Source: Oreohelix idahoensis (lineage: Eukaryota; Mollusca; Gastropoda; Stylommatophora; Oreohelicidae). Taken from it: a stretch of 64,000 nt of DNA. The notes beneath the pieces were generated by a model, which was given only the letters and a program-made list of their open reading frames with translations, was not told the DNA's origin and ran no database searches. Location: positions 319,001 through 383,000 of the forward strand of contig JAMPIV010018963.1 of assembly GCA_024509875.1 (NCBI GenBank), read 5' to 3'. A program made the position numbers and the translations under genes. The stretch's first letter is position 1. Every line of letters begins with the position of its first letter. Below, piece after piece: positions 32,328-42,420 of this stretch.

Positions 32328-34749
32328 GAGCGTGCTGTAAAATTTTAACTCTCATATTTTTAGGCACAAGGATTTGAGAATGAATGGACTTAGCGGAGTC
32401 TTGTACCATACGTACAAGTACGCCATTCTTCATCGTAATCCAAGATTTACGATTTGTATCCTTATTCGGATCACCTTTTGTTGCCAGAGTAAAGAATTTC
32501 TTTAGAGTAGGATCATCTTCCTGCTGTTTAATAAAGGAATCGTGTGAAATCTCCAAGGGATCATCTTGGATCTGCGCATCATTATCTTCAGAATGTGAAG
32601 ATTGTGGCATATTGAGAGCTTGAGCCCTAGTGATTACTGCATTAGCAGATTGCATATTAACATTTTCCCAATTAGAGATTTGCTGTGGAGTGCATTCTTT
32701 CACTCCATGAATGCGACCGATGATAAGATCAGCGATCGGATTCGGCAAGAGACATGCTTGCACCTCTCCTGTAAAGAAAGGCGTAGCAATATTGATAATG
32801 GCAGTGGAGTACTTCTCCAATGTGCCACCAAATGTTACACATTTGACTATATTGCCAGTAGCTCGAGAAGGATTTACGAGTGATTGCCTCACTCCAATGG
32901 TAGTGCACCCCGAGTCGAAAAGAATTGATACCGGAGTACCATCTATTAGGCCCCTATTAAAGACAAGAGCACCCCTTCCATTATGCGCGATTGACGCATG
33001 GAGAGCGGGAAGTGGGTGACCGCAGCTTAAAGTAGACACTGTGGTTGGATCGAATAATGTTTTGCATTGCGAACACTCAGATGCTCTAGCAAAATCGAAA
33101 GCGGAATTTGCTACACTATTGGAGTCTTTTTTATCATTATTCTGATTATCGGTGTCGTGGAACTCCTGTTGTGCAGAGTTAGCCTGGTAATAAGATTTAC
33201 CATGTCTTTTGTGTTGTGATCTACCTCGGTTATAATTGTCTCTATAATTATTATTGCCTCTGTTATAACCCCTATTTGGGTTTGAATCATAATATTCATG
33301 ATCATAATCATCATGCTCGTTATATTGAGTATCCCTGTAATATTGTTTCTTTTGTCTCCATGAAGCACTTGGGTAGTTCCTATAGCTACTCCCTTTCCGA
33401 GAATTTCTAACATTATGGGTACCCCTCGCGTGTCGAGGACTATCAGCCCGATTCCAGTTCTTCGAAGAAGAACCCTGATTTGAGTGGTTATCTTGGTTTT
33501 GATACTTATTCCAATTAACCTTTTTATCAAATTTATTTTTAGCTCCTTGGAATTTGTGTGAGTAATTCTGATTATATTCTGTTGCCGAAGCAACTGGCAT
33601 ACTCTCTTTAATGTTAGAGTTACTAAGAATCATGTCAGGGTGTGCCGTGGCATACTGGTCACAATATTCTTCCATTTGCTTTATTGTACTAGGTTTACGC
33701 TCATGTAAGAACTCTAGGAATGATTTATTTACAGAAGACATGACCTTGTCTCTTAGCAATAAATCTGTAAGACCATCAAATGTTTTCTCTGTTTTGGATA
33801 ATTCAATCCATCGTGAAAGTGTAATTCGTGCTTTTGAGATGAAATCTGAGAATTCTACACCTACCTCAGGTCTCATTGTTTTAAACAAAAGACGGTAACC
33901 TTCCTCAGACAGCTGATATCTCTTTATCAAAGCTGCCCTAACAGCATCATAATTGTCTTTGTCGGCCTCTTCAACAAAATATAACTTACTCAGAGACTCC
34001 CCTTTTAGATTTTCAGACAACTGATTCACATACTGTGATTTGTCAACATTATGAGATCGACAAGCCCGTTCAAATCTAGAAAGCCAAAATATTATGTCAT
34101 CACTGGTAGGGTTAAACGCTGGTACTTTGACCTTGTACACAAAGGGTTTACCATTACCACCAGATGCCTGATTAACATTACTCATACATGTCAATTTTAA
34201 TTTCTCTAATTCAAACTCATGTTCTCTTATTGCTTTTCTCTCTTCAGCTTCTCTATCTAATCTTTTCTGTTCTGCAGCAGCTTCTAGTTTTTTATGTTCT
34301 GCAGCAGCAGCAACTTCTAGTTTTTTCTGTTCTGCAGCAGCAGCAACTTCTAGTTTTTTCTGTTCTGCAGCAGCAGCAACTTCTAGTTTTTTCTGTTCTG
34401 CAGCAGCTTCTAATTTCTTCTGTTCTGCCTCAAATCTCCTTTCCTCCACTTGCATCTGCAATTTCTTAAGTTCAGCAGCAGTATCAGCTTCTTTTTCTAA
34501 TCTTTTTTCTTCAGCTAAGGCTTTCCTTTCTTCTGCAGCAGCTTTTTTTTCTTCTATTTGAAGTCTTCTCTCCTCAGCCGCAGCTTTTTTTTCCTCAGCA
34601 GCAATTTTTTTTTCTTCAACAGCAGCAGCAATTTTTTTCTCTTCTGCAGCTAATGCTTTGTCATATTGAGCAACAGCCCATTGTTCTAAGTCTTTTCCAG
34701 TCTTATCAAAAGATTTTCCTAGTGTAATGAAATAATCTAAGGTAGACAT
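32284..34749 (-). CDS. element 2 gag-protease polyprotein (822 codons)
   Basis: ATG at 34749 (MSTLDYFITLGKSFD). Residues about 25-185 are an Ala/Glu/Lys coiled coil with a 33-bp (11-residue) tandem unit, EQKKLEVAAAA (34294-34400). Residues about 210-400 look like a capsid (VPAFNPTSDDIIFWLSRFER, LLLRDKVMSSVNKSF). Residues about 400-550 are basic, Asn/Arg/Tyr-rich, probably nucleic-acid binding. CSQCKTLFDPTTVSTLSCGH starts at residue 559, and no CCHC knuckle is seen. The protease has its Asp-Ser-Gly at residue 612 (ILFDSGCT). The frame ends in the integrase zinc domain at the shift. No stop lies inside, so gag and protease look functional. Confidence 0.94.
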   Translation of the reverse strand: MSTLDYFITLGKSFDKTGKDLEQWAVAQYDKALAAEEKKIAAAVEEKKIAAEEKKAAAEERRLQIEEKKAAAEERKALAEEKRLEKEADTAAELKKLQMQVEERRFEAEQKKLEAAAEQKKLEVAAAAEQKKLEVAAAAEQKKLEVAAAAEHKKLEAAAEQKRLDREAEERKAIREHEFELEKLKLTCMSNVNQASGGNGKPFVYKVKVPAFNPTSDDIIFWLSRFERACRSHNVDKSQYVNQLSENLKGESLSKLYFVEEADKDNYDAVRAALIKRYQLSEEGYRLLFKTMRPEVGVEFSDFISKARITLSRWIELSKTEKTFDGLTDLLLRDKVMSSVNKSFLEFLHERKPSTIKQMEEYCDQYATAHPDMILSNSNIKESMPVASATEYNQNYSHKFQGAKNKFDKKVNWNKYQNQDNHSNQGSSSKNWNRADSPRHARGTHNVRNSRKGSSYRNYPSASWRQKKQYYRDTQYNEHDDYDHEYYDSNPNRGYNRGNNNYRDNYNRGRSQHKRHGKSYYQANSAQQEFHDTDNQNNDKKDSNSVANSAFDFARASECSQCKTLFDPTTVSTLSCGHPLPALHASIAHNGRGALVFNRGLIDGTPVSILFDSGCTTIGVRQSLVNPSRATGNIVKCVTFGGTLEKYSTAIINIATPFFTGEVQACLLPNPIADLIIGRIHGVKECTPQQISNWENVNMQSANAVITRAQALNMPQSSHSEDNDAQIQDDPLEISHDSFIKQQEDDPTLKKFFTLATKGDPNKDTNRKSWITMKNGVLVRMVQDSAKSIHSQILVPKNMRVKILQHAHDSQCAGHMGFFPY

Positions 34750-35984
34750 ATTGTCTTCTTAAATCAGAAACCTGAAAAAGTAAATAAATTACTCTCTTTG
34801 TTAATGGGAGACAAGTCTATACCTTAGACTTAGTCTTAGCCCAAACTTGTATGGTTTACAATAACCAATGATAACTTGAGTACCTGTGGACAACAATAAT
34901 TGTATCTCAAATACTGTGGGGACAAGCCTTACAAAGGTCTTGTATACCTCACTGTAATCAAAGATCACTTGAGTACCTGTGGAAAAAAAATGTGGAAAAA
35001 AAATATTTCCCTTTTCCAATAACAATCAGAAAGTACTGATCTGTACTATACTATCAGTGTATACCACTATACGTCATATGTCAACTACAGACATTACAAA
35101 TGACAAACAAGAAAAGACAATCTGAAAACATTTGCAGAGATCAAATTAAATTAAATAGGGGAAATGAAAAAAATGATCACAGAACCTGTGATGATAACTG
35201 CCATAAGATAACAAGACAAATAACGCTACAGTGTATAAACATAAGGGTGTAAAAAACTGAAATGAAAGGAAAGATGAGACCTACAATTATACAAACAAAT
35301 CAAACAAAACTAAGGAACACAAAAAATGTTACAAATACAAATATGAAACAGTCGTCACAACTAACTAAATATTTGCAAACTATGTTGCAAGCAAATTTCA
35401 ATTAAGAAATTGCTCCCTATCGAACGCCAGAACAAGACCAATATTACTCGGTATTTCCTGTTCTAGTCACACAGAATATAAACTAATTTAATACACAACA
35501 AATAACATGTAAGCATAAATAGCATATAGCATACAATATCATTTATGTCATGAATGGAATGTGTTGCCAGTATAGTGTTGTAAAGTAGGCACAGTTTATT
35601 TAAATAATACTAACTTGCCACTTTATTCAGTAATAGATTTAAGTTTAAACTATTACACTGTCAATTTTTTCTCTGTTGAGCATATGAAGATCCCACGATG
35701 AACTATGCACTTTATTCAGCAACACTGCGATTCTTCTGTACGTTGAGAAATGTCAACAATATTGCTCCAGATATTTTCTACACTTGATACCACTGTCCTG
35801 TGTAATACTGTCTGTACAGCGAAAAACTGTCAACAAGTGTTGACCTAGATACAGCATCCTATCGGTAATACAGGTCAAGCTGTCCTACTGGTGTTGATGT
35901 GTTCAAACAAATGTTCTTTCAGCTGTAAACTGTGATTCTCAACACAAAACTGCGTAAGCTGCACCCAGGAATCTGGCTCGCCAC
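34750..35984 (-). other. element 2 5' leader
   Basis: Untranslated leader between LTR and gag. It contains a loose duplication around CTTGAGTACCTGTGGA (near 34875 and 34970). Short open frames carry no recognised domain. Confidence 0.6.
35965..35984 (-). promoter_or_regulatory. candidate primer binding site of element 2
   Basis: Read leftward, the bases right after the 5' LTR are G then TGGCGAGCCAGATTCC. The TGG start matches the complement of a tRNA CCA end. I cannot name the tRNA. Confidence 0.55.
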
Positions 35985-37412
35985 TGTAAAGACGTTATTT
36001 CTTACTACACCTATAGTACACCACTGTAAAGTATCAGTCTGTCTGCTCTGTAAGGAAGAGTGGTGTGTTGTTGAGATCAGGCATGCTCCAGTCTACCCAG
36101 CTGTAAATGGGTAACTCACCCTAGTCCTGAGTTAGGGAAGGCAAAGGCTCCAGGGGAAGCAGGCCCTAAACTTGGTCACTTCAGCCGACGCAGGATGGTG
36201 TATGTATGAAGTAGTAGTGTAGAGTGTGATTACCGCGAATGGTGTACTGTTCGTGTGCTGACCAATATAATCACTCATACACATGTGTCTACAAGGCACC
36301 AATGCAGACTGCTGGAATCTTAGTTTACTCAATTTATTCAGACGTACACACTGGGACATACGAGTACATCAGGCTTTGTTGACATAACAATTTGTAGGTA
36401 TACATAGCAGATCTGAAGTCATGACACATGCAGAAATAATGGGTAGTACATCAAAGTTCAATGTCATGATACATCATCTTATGAAACCACGAAAAGGGGG
36501 TTTCTAGCAGGATTGAGATCTCTCTGTCACTGTCCGATAATAAGATAAATAATCTGTTCTCTTGGCAATGATCAAAACAGACGATGACCGAAATCCAACA
36601 TGGCTACCTTCCTGAGTTGTCGTTCACTCATTCATAGGAAGAATATCAGCCAAAGTTAATTTACAATGGATATATAGCGGATTTCATAAATGGTTCCATG
36701 CAGCACTACGGTGATCAGGTTAGTTCACGTAGCCATAACCGCTGCAGGAAAATCTGTCATCTTCGTCGATACAAAATACGACACTAGCATATCGAAGCAC
36801 CCAAAAGTCAAGCTAGGCCTAACCGACGAGAGATCATCAAAAAATACGAGCTGGGTTTACCTGGAGTCCGAATCATCTATATACTGACATAAGGAGAGTC
36901 TCTAACACAAACTATCGTAGAGACACTATCTCCTCCAGAAGAAAAAACCACTTCGTAAGACATTTTTTCTTGACGAAGGGACCAGCTCTTGAAAAACGTA
37001 CCCCGCCATTCTTAGCAGTACATCGGAACTCATCACGACTTGTTAAGACAACTCATACTTCCGCTAACAAGAATCTAGTCCCTCATACCCATCCAAAATA
37101 TACAATATAGGACTGATTCTACTTGTACTAATAATATGTAATACATATGAATTCAGGCCATAAACACAATAAGCAAATTAATATATTTTCTGGCCCTAAA
37201 ATTAAGTACAAACGCAAGCGTACTATTCTTGCGCTGGATCGATATCCAGACCGATTACTCCTATAATCAAAAGTGTGAATCAAACATGGATTATCTCGCT
37301 TTTACAATAAACAGCATTTTCATACACAGATGGATGCATGTCTATATTTTTCCCATATTAAATAACCATATCGATTTTTTGTAATATGTGCGTCAAAAAT
37401 ATGCACGCAACA
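35985..37412 (-). repeat. 5' LTR of element 2
   Basis: 1,428 bp, same length as 27682-29109. In plus-strand terms it starts TGTAAAGACG and ends GCACGCAACA, followed by ATGAC. Confidence 0.95.
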
Positions 37413-37812
37413 ATGACTATTGATGATTATTTGATTATTGATGTAATTTATGCTGTGTATGATGATATGCATTAATTCCATGCTTTTCTTCTTTAATAAA
37501 GTTTACACATTTATTAATGCGCTGTTCCCGACCCTTTTCATCCATAATTAAACTTGTTTAGCTCTTTACTATAATCTCTATGTTTGATAAGAGAAAAGAG
37601 TGAGAGCAGGAGATGCTTAGACAGTAAAAGTGAGTTGAGGCTTGGAGAGAGAGATCATTTTGGTAAATCTTCTTCCAGGTTGTCTCAAGTCCATCTCCTA
37701 TTTACACCTTTCTGTGTGTGTAATCTATAACTCTGTCAGTCCACTATCCCTTGTCGATTTCACTACTATTGTCCAACTCGACAAATACTCTACACTTTAC
37801 TCAACCACGACA

Positions 37813-38422
37813 AATAATGGGAGCCCGTCCGAGATTCTAGAACCCATCTAGTACGACATTTAATATGTGTTCGATCCGAGGATGAATCTCTCACAAGATT
37901 CTATCTTGATTCTTAGAGTTTAGTGTTCTGCAGATTATAGGAATTGCTATCCATAGACATATCGAACTATTTCTTGTGGAGGAAGTCTGAACAGCGCTTT
38001 TTCTCCACAGCAATCATAAATATTTAGTTACATTTATTGTTCATGCTACACATGAGACAGCTGGTTAAGGTTGCTGGTATCATTGCTGAGTTTTGGGTTG
38101 ACAATCTGATGACTATTGTTGAAAAAGTCAGACATTTTTTTTTTAAGGGTTAATATTTTTTTCAGGAGTAGCTCTTTAATCTGAGATAAGAAGCTACAGA
38201 TAGTCAGTTACTAGCTTGCATTTGTACCAAGGGAGGGTGTTCATTCGGATGATAGTAACCAATCCTCTCAATAGCTAAGTACTGACAGAAGTTGGATACG
38301 ATTTTGGTTATGATTATAGGATGTTCTAAGGACATGTAATGAACGTCTATGGAAAAGATAAATTACTGTCATTTTGTCCGTATTCCTCGAACTTTAAAAG
38401 GGGGGGGGGTGGGGTGGGCACC
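37813..38422 (+). other. 610-bp interior of the non-coding LTR element
   Basis: No open frame of note. It contains a candidate primer site TGGGAGCCCGTCCGAG starting at 37818 (five bases after the LTR) and ends in a G-rich polypurine tract (38396-38422) directly before the 3' LTR. It presumably holds only the signals needed for packaging and priming. Confidence 0.85.
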
Positions 38423-39108
38423 TGTCACGTGACCGATAATTTATTTTACCATTTCGTTCCATATGTTATTAACTTTTTTAATGTTCTGTTTTCCTAGACA
38501 TTTTGTATTTCTTTTCTTTCATTTTTTTCACCTGGTCAAACCCCACCCGCGTTTGGTTACGTTCTGGCTTTCAGTAGAAATCCCCCACTGGTCAGAAACG
38601 GTCAGCGTAGCGGCAATATTACATTACATACACGCACCTGGTCTGTCCATGGGAATTTCTCTGGTCGCTTTAAAACGTTTGATCACGAGCGGCTAGTACC
38701 CTTTGAGGCCTGGGTAACGAGTTTGATCTGTTTCAGGGGGAGATAATAATCGAGGTCAGTCTCCGGGTTTTGCCCCTTAGAACGCATTAGCGATCATAAT
38801 ATTATGCATTTCTCTACCTGATGGAATTTTCGTGCGGTTGTTGACTTCTGATGTCTCTAGAATAACCTTTGTATTACTCTCTTGATTACGTCTTTCGCCG
38901 AACATCTGTAGAAATATGCAGGCCAGGTGTCCGGGGGGAGCGTCCTTTGTAATCTATAAGAGTAGATGGGTTTAATAAGACAAAGACATTCGTGAATTTT
39001 CCTGGCCCATAGATGACCATCATGAGATAAGGCAAACTTTAACACAGTACTAGAACTTTTTGCCTATGTTCTAGTCATTTTCGGGGTGAGTTGACATATC
39101 TTATTATA

Positions 39109-39369
39109 CTTACTTAGTCGTTCCCCTTCTACCGTGAGGTGTAGAGGTTTGGAAGAGAGAGCGCCAGACCATTCTATCAGCTGTCTTCTTCCTGGCCTGG
39201 TTCCATTCTAGTCCTCGGTCCTTCAAAGATTGTCTAATGTTGTCCTCCCAGCGGACTCTGGGTCGTCCTGGAGGTCTGGATCCCTGGCTCTTTGTTTCCC
39301 ATGCTTGTCGTGGTAGCCGATCTTCTCCCATTCTGCAGACATGGCCAAACCATCTTAGTTGGGACTGTT
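39109..39369 (-). mobile_element. LINE tail insertion, 261 bp, RTE-like
   Basis: Flanked by the 14-bp duplication CATATCTTATTATA (39095-39108 and 39370-39383). Minus-strand reading gives the final part of the LINE ORF at 5578-7316, with all 73 residues from MGEDRLPRQAW to GTTK identical, ending with TAAG. A severely 5'-truncated insertion. Confidence 0.95.
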
Positions 39370-39586
39370 CATATCTTATTATAACATGATATATTCATGT
39401 TAGCTTTTATGTATCTGTTAGGAAAGTGAATTCATTTCTGAGGACTTCTCCTAGTAATTTAGTTCAGTGATAATGTAGCGCTGTCTACGGCCTAGTAAGG
39501 GTGCTTAAACTGTTACGGTTTATCATGGGTTAAATGTTAAACTTATAATAACAGATACTAGGCAGAATCAGTCCACAGATGCTTAT

Positions 39587-40267
39587 TGTTACCTCGTATT
39601 TATGTGTAATTGTGAATGTTATCAGTAACACATGTTATGTCGTGGGTTGGCATGTATAACATCCACATGTAAATGCAGTCAGACCAACTTGAAATAAGTA
39701 CGCTCAGTCCATCGTACAATTAACACGATTTTAATTGACGATATTCACAACACTGAGTACTTCACACATTGAGACATTTGTATAAAAATGATGCTCCATA
39801 ATAACCATATTATCTCTGGCAGTAAGAATTGATGAACTTTACAGCTGGCCGTTAGAGGTCAAACTGTCTGCAAATATTCCAAAACGAACTTGTCATGAAT
39901 GTTAATTTGTATTACACAGTTACGTACTACCTTCTGTCTGCCGTCTTGCCACACATCACTCAAACACACATTCTTGAAGTAGTGTCAGTAGATAATCTGA
40001 CAATAATTTAATAAAAATGAGAACCCTAGTATGGAACTCTTAAAAACACACACTGTCCCATTAGGACGAACAAACACCTCGAATGCCGGTCACCCCGAAC
40101 GTCCACCGTTCGTTTCTTCGCCGCCGACATTGCCTACCTCATACACTCATTTACATATAGGTCACACCTTAACAAATAGCTAGCGTTCAGCACTGGTCTG
40201 TCGCGTGTACCTCTCAGCTGTGCACAGCGATGCCTTAGCAAGCCTGCGTGCAAAATGAGTGGTAACA
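39587..40267 (-). repeat. 3' LTR of element 3
   Basis: 681 bp, plus-strand start TGTTACC and end GGTAACA, a perfect short inverted repeat at the LTR tips. Matches 47324-48004. Confidence 0.95.
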
Positions 40268-40286
40268 CTACCCCGCCCCCCAGCGA
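40268..40286 (-). promoter_or_regulatory. polypurine tract of element 3
   Basis: Read leftward, CTGGGGGGCGGGGTAG lies directly before the 3' LTR. Confidence 0.7.
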
Positions 40287-41145
40287 AAACTGAAAGTTTT
40301 CCTCAAAGGAGGATGACAAACCCTGGACCATTTCACAAAACGTGAAGTACAAGTCGTGTATGTTAGATATGATTAAATGTCCATAGAAAAGATGTCAAGA
40401 AATGGAAAAAAAAGCTAAATGGAGATGTCAAATGATGAAATATGATAATAAAATTGTGATGCATGATACATGGAGAAGTTCAATGAAATAATTAAATGAT
40501 GAATCAATTTAACTAGCTAATTGAATGATATTAAACCATATTGAAAAAACAGAAAGAAAAAAAAAAACTGTAAATTTAATTATGTCCATGTGATAATGTC
40601 TAAGATGTGTTCATCATCTTGAAATAATGAAACTAGTTAAAGTTCTTAAAGTAAGGCATAGGTATTATCACTTCTTAATTTTATCGTCCCTTAAATGGTA
40701 TGGTTATGAAAATGTTCCAGATGTGAGTTTCCTTTACGCCAAAAGTCAATCCGATTTTAAGCATTCTGCACAAGATGTGTCAATAAAAGTTCCAGACACG
40801 TAGTATTTGTTGAAATAACAGATGATACCAGTCAATACTGCTTGATAGTGAGTTGGAGAAGTCTGTGACCATGTCCTTAATTCTTGATCATCATACACCT
40901 AAGTTTCAAAGTACCCACAGGAAAGAAAGTCACTTACAAATGTCTTTGGATAGCTGTGTGGACGAAGTTACCATTGAGCTTGTGCCAAGACCAAAATAAA
41001 AAAAAATTCACCATGCATAACAATGTCTTGTAATGTCATATTCAAAAGTCAGGAAATGACTATCAAGCACCTCATATCTGTGGGTACCCTCGACATCATG
41101 ATTCAAATCCAATGGTAGATGTAGAGGTTCAGCTCTGTGTTATGG
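40287..41145 (-). other. element 3 3' untranslated region
   Basis: AT-rich, no coding domain seen between the RNase H stop and the polypurine tract. Confidence 0.6.
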
Positions 41146-42420
41146 TCATGGTATAGGCATTAATTTATTCTCCACGATGCCAAATGCTTGAGAATCTGTA
41201 TTATCTGTTTGTGGGTAACGCGATAACACATCTGCGATAACGTTGGACTTGCCATCAATTGGGTGGATGATGTAGTCATATGCTTGTAAGTTTATCGCAT
41301 ATCTTGCGACCCTTGGGTTTTTCATCTGTGCACTCTGTAAATACGAGAGAGCCTTCTGGTCTGTCTCAATAATGAAACGAGACCCAAGAAGGTATCGCTG
41401 AAGTTTGGTCACCGACCAGATAATCGCTAGAAGCTCTCTCTCAATTATGGGGTATCTGCATCAGTTTGAGAGAGCTTACGCGAGATATACAGAACTGGAT
41501 GAAGTATTCCATCCACCTCCTGCATTAAGGCACCACCGATCCCATACTGTGAAGCGTCCGTTCTGAGGATGAAAATTAATTTTGGATCAGGTAATTTTAA
41601 TATAGGCTCAGATGAAAAAAATTCTTTTAAATGGGCTAGAGCTCTGTCACAGTGCTCAGTCCAGACAATCCTATTAGGAGAGCCTTTTGTAGTCAACTCA
41701 GATAGAACTGAAGTAATGGAGGACAGATGTGGCATAAATTTATTGTAGAACTGGACAAGACCCAGGAGGCTTCTTACTTGTTTCTTTGTCCGAGGAATGG
41801 ACAAATTAAGAATTTTTGAAATAGTGTTGTCTTCAGTTTTGAGAAATCCGTGTCCAACTCTGTGACCTAAGAAGGAGATTTCGTGGAACCCTATGTGAAT
41901 CTTAGAAGGCTTTGCAGTAAGACCATGTGACCGAAGAATCTCGAGTAGAGATTTAAGTCCAGAAACATGTTCGTCCCAAGAATTGTGGAACAAACAAATA
42001 TCATCTATATAAGAGATAATATCAGATCTGTGGGAAAAAAGTTTTCTCATCATGCGGACAAAGGTAGCTGGTGCATTCACCAAGCCAAAGCACATGAAAT
42101 TCCAATGAAAGAGACCTTTAGGAGTAGCAAAAGCAGTGAGAGGTTTGGCTCTTTCTGTGAGAGTTACCTGCCAATACCCCTTGGATAGGTCAAATTTACT
42201 AAAATACTTAGCTTCCGAAAGTTTTGCTAATAATTCCTCAAGAACTGGCATTGGGTCTGCGTCAGACTCTGTTATACTATTGAGTGTACGGAAATCAATG
42301 CATAATCTAATACTCTTATCTTTTTTTTCTGATGATGACCATCGGGAAAGAATATGGTGACTCTGAATGTGAAATGATATTAAGTTTTAACATCTCGTCC
42401 AATTCCTTTTCGACCCGATC
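41146..42420 (-). pseudogene. element 3 reverse transcriptase and RNase H
   Basis: Frame changes near 42420, near 42330 (T-run) and near 41450 split it. The RT core at 42251-41445 is intact: YFSKFDLSKGYWQVTL (motif A), FMCFGLVNAPATFVRMM (motif B), ISYIDDICLF (YIDD, motif C). RNase H shows FILRTDASQYGIGGALMQE and, after the shift, FIIETDQKALSYL, ending SNVIADVLSRYPQ and a stop at 41146. Same architecture as element 2. The losses look like recent indels. Confidence 0.92.

Larger units (their letters stand above)
27682..37412 (-). mobile_element. Ty3-type LTR retrotransposon, element 2 (gag-PR-INT-RT-RH)
   Basis: 9,731 bp between ATGAC duplications (27677-27681 and 37413-37417). LTRs are both 1,428 bp and differ at only about four positions by eye, so the insertion is very recent. 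Transcription runs leftward. Pol order is protease, integrase, reverse transcriptase, RNase H, with integrase before RT. Lesions I see: one extra T in a T-run (32294-32299), a 210-bp SINE-like insertion (30859-31068), and an early stop at the RNase H end (29533). Confidence 0.95.
25200..37812 (+). repeat. 5' LTR of the non-coding LTR element, split by element 2
   Basis: LTR parts are 25200-27681 and 37418-37812. It starts TGTCACGTGACCG (containing the palindrome TCACGTGA) and ends ACCACGACA. It has two copies of a roughly 190-bp unit beginning near 27236 and 27430, and a poly(A) signal AATAAA at 37495-37500. Similar sequence is at 38423-49998 and 59587-63022. Confidence 0.92.
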
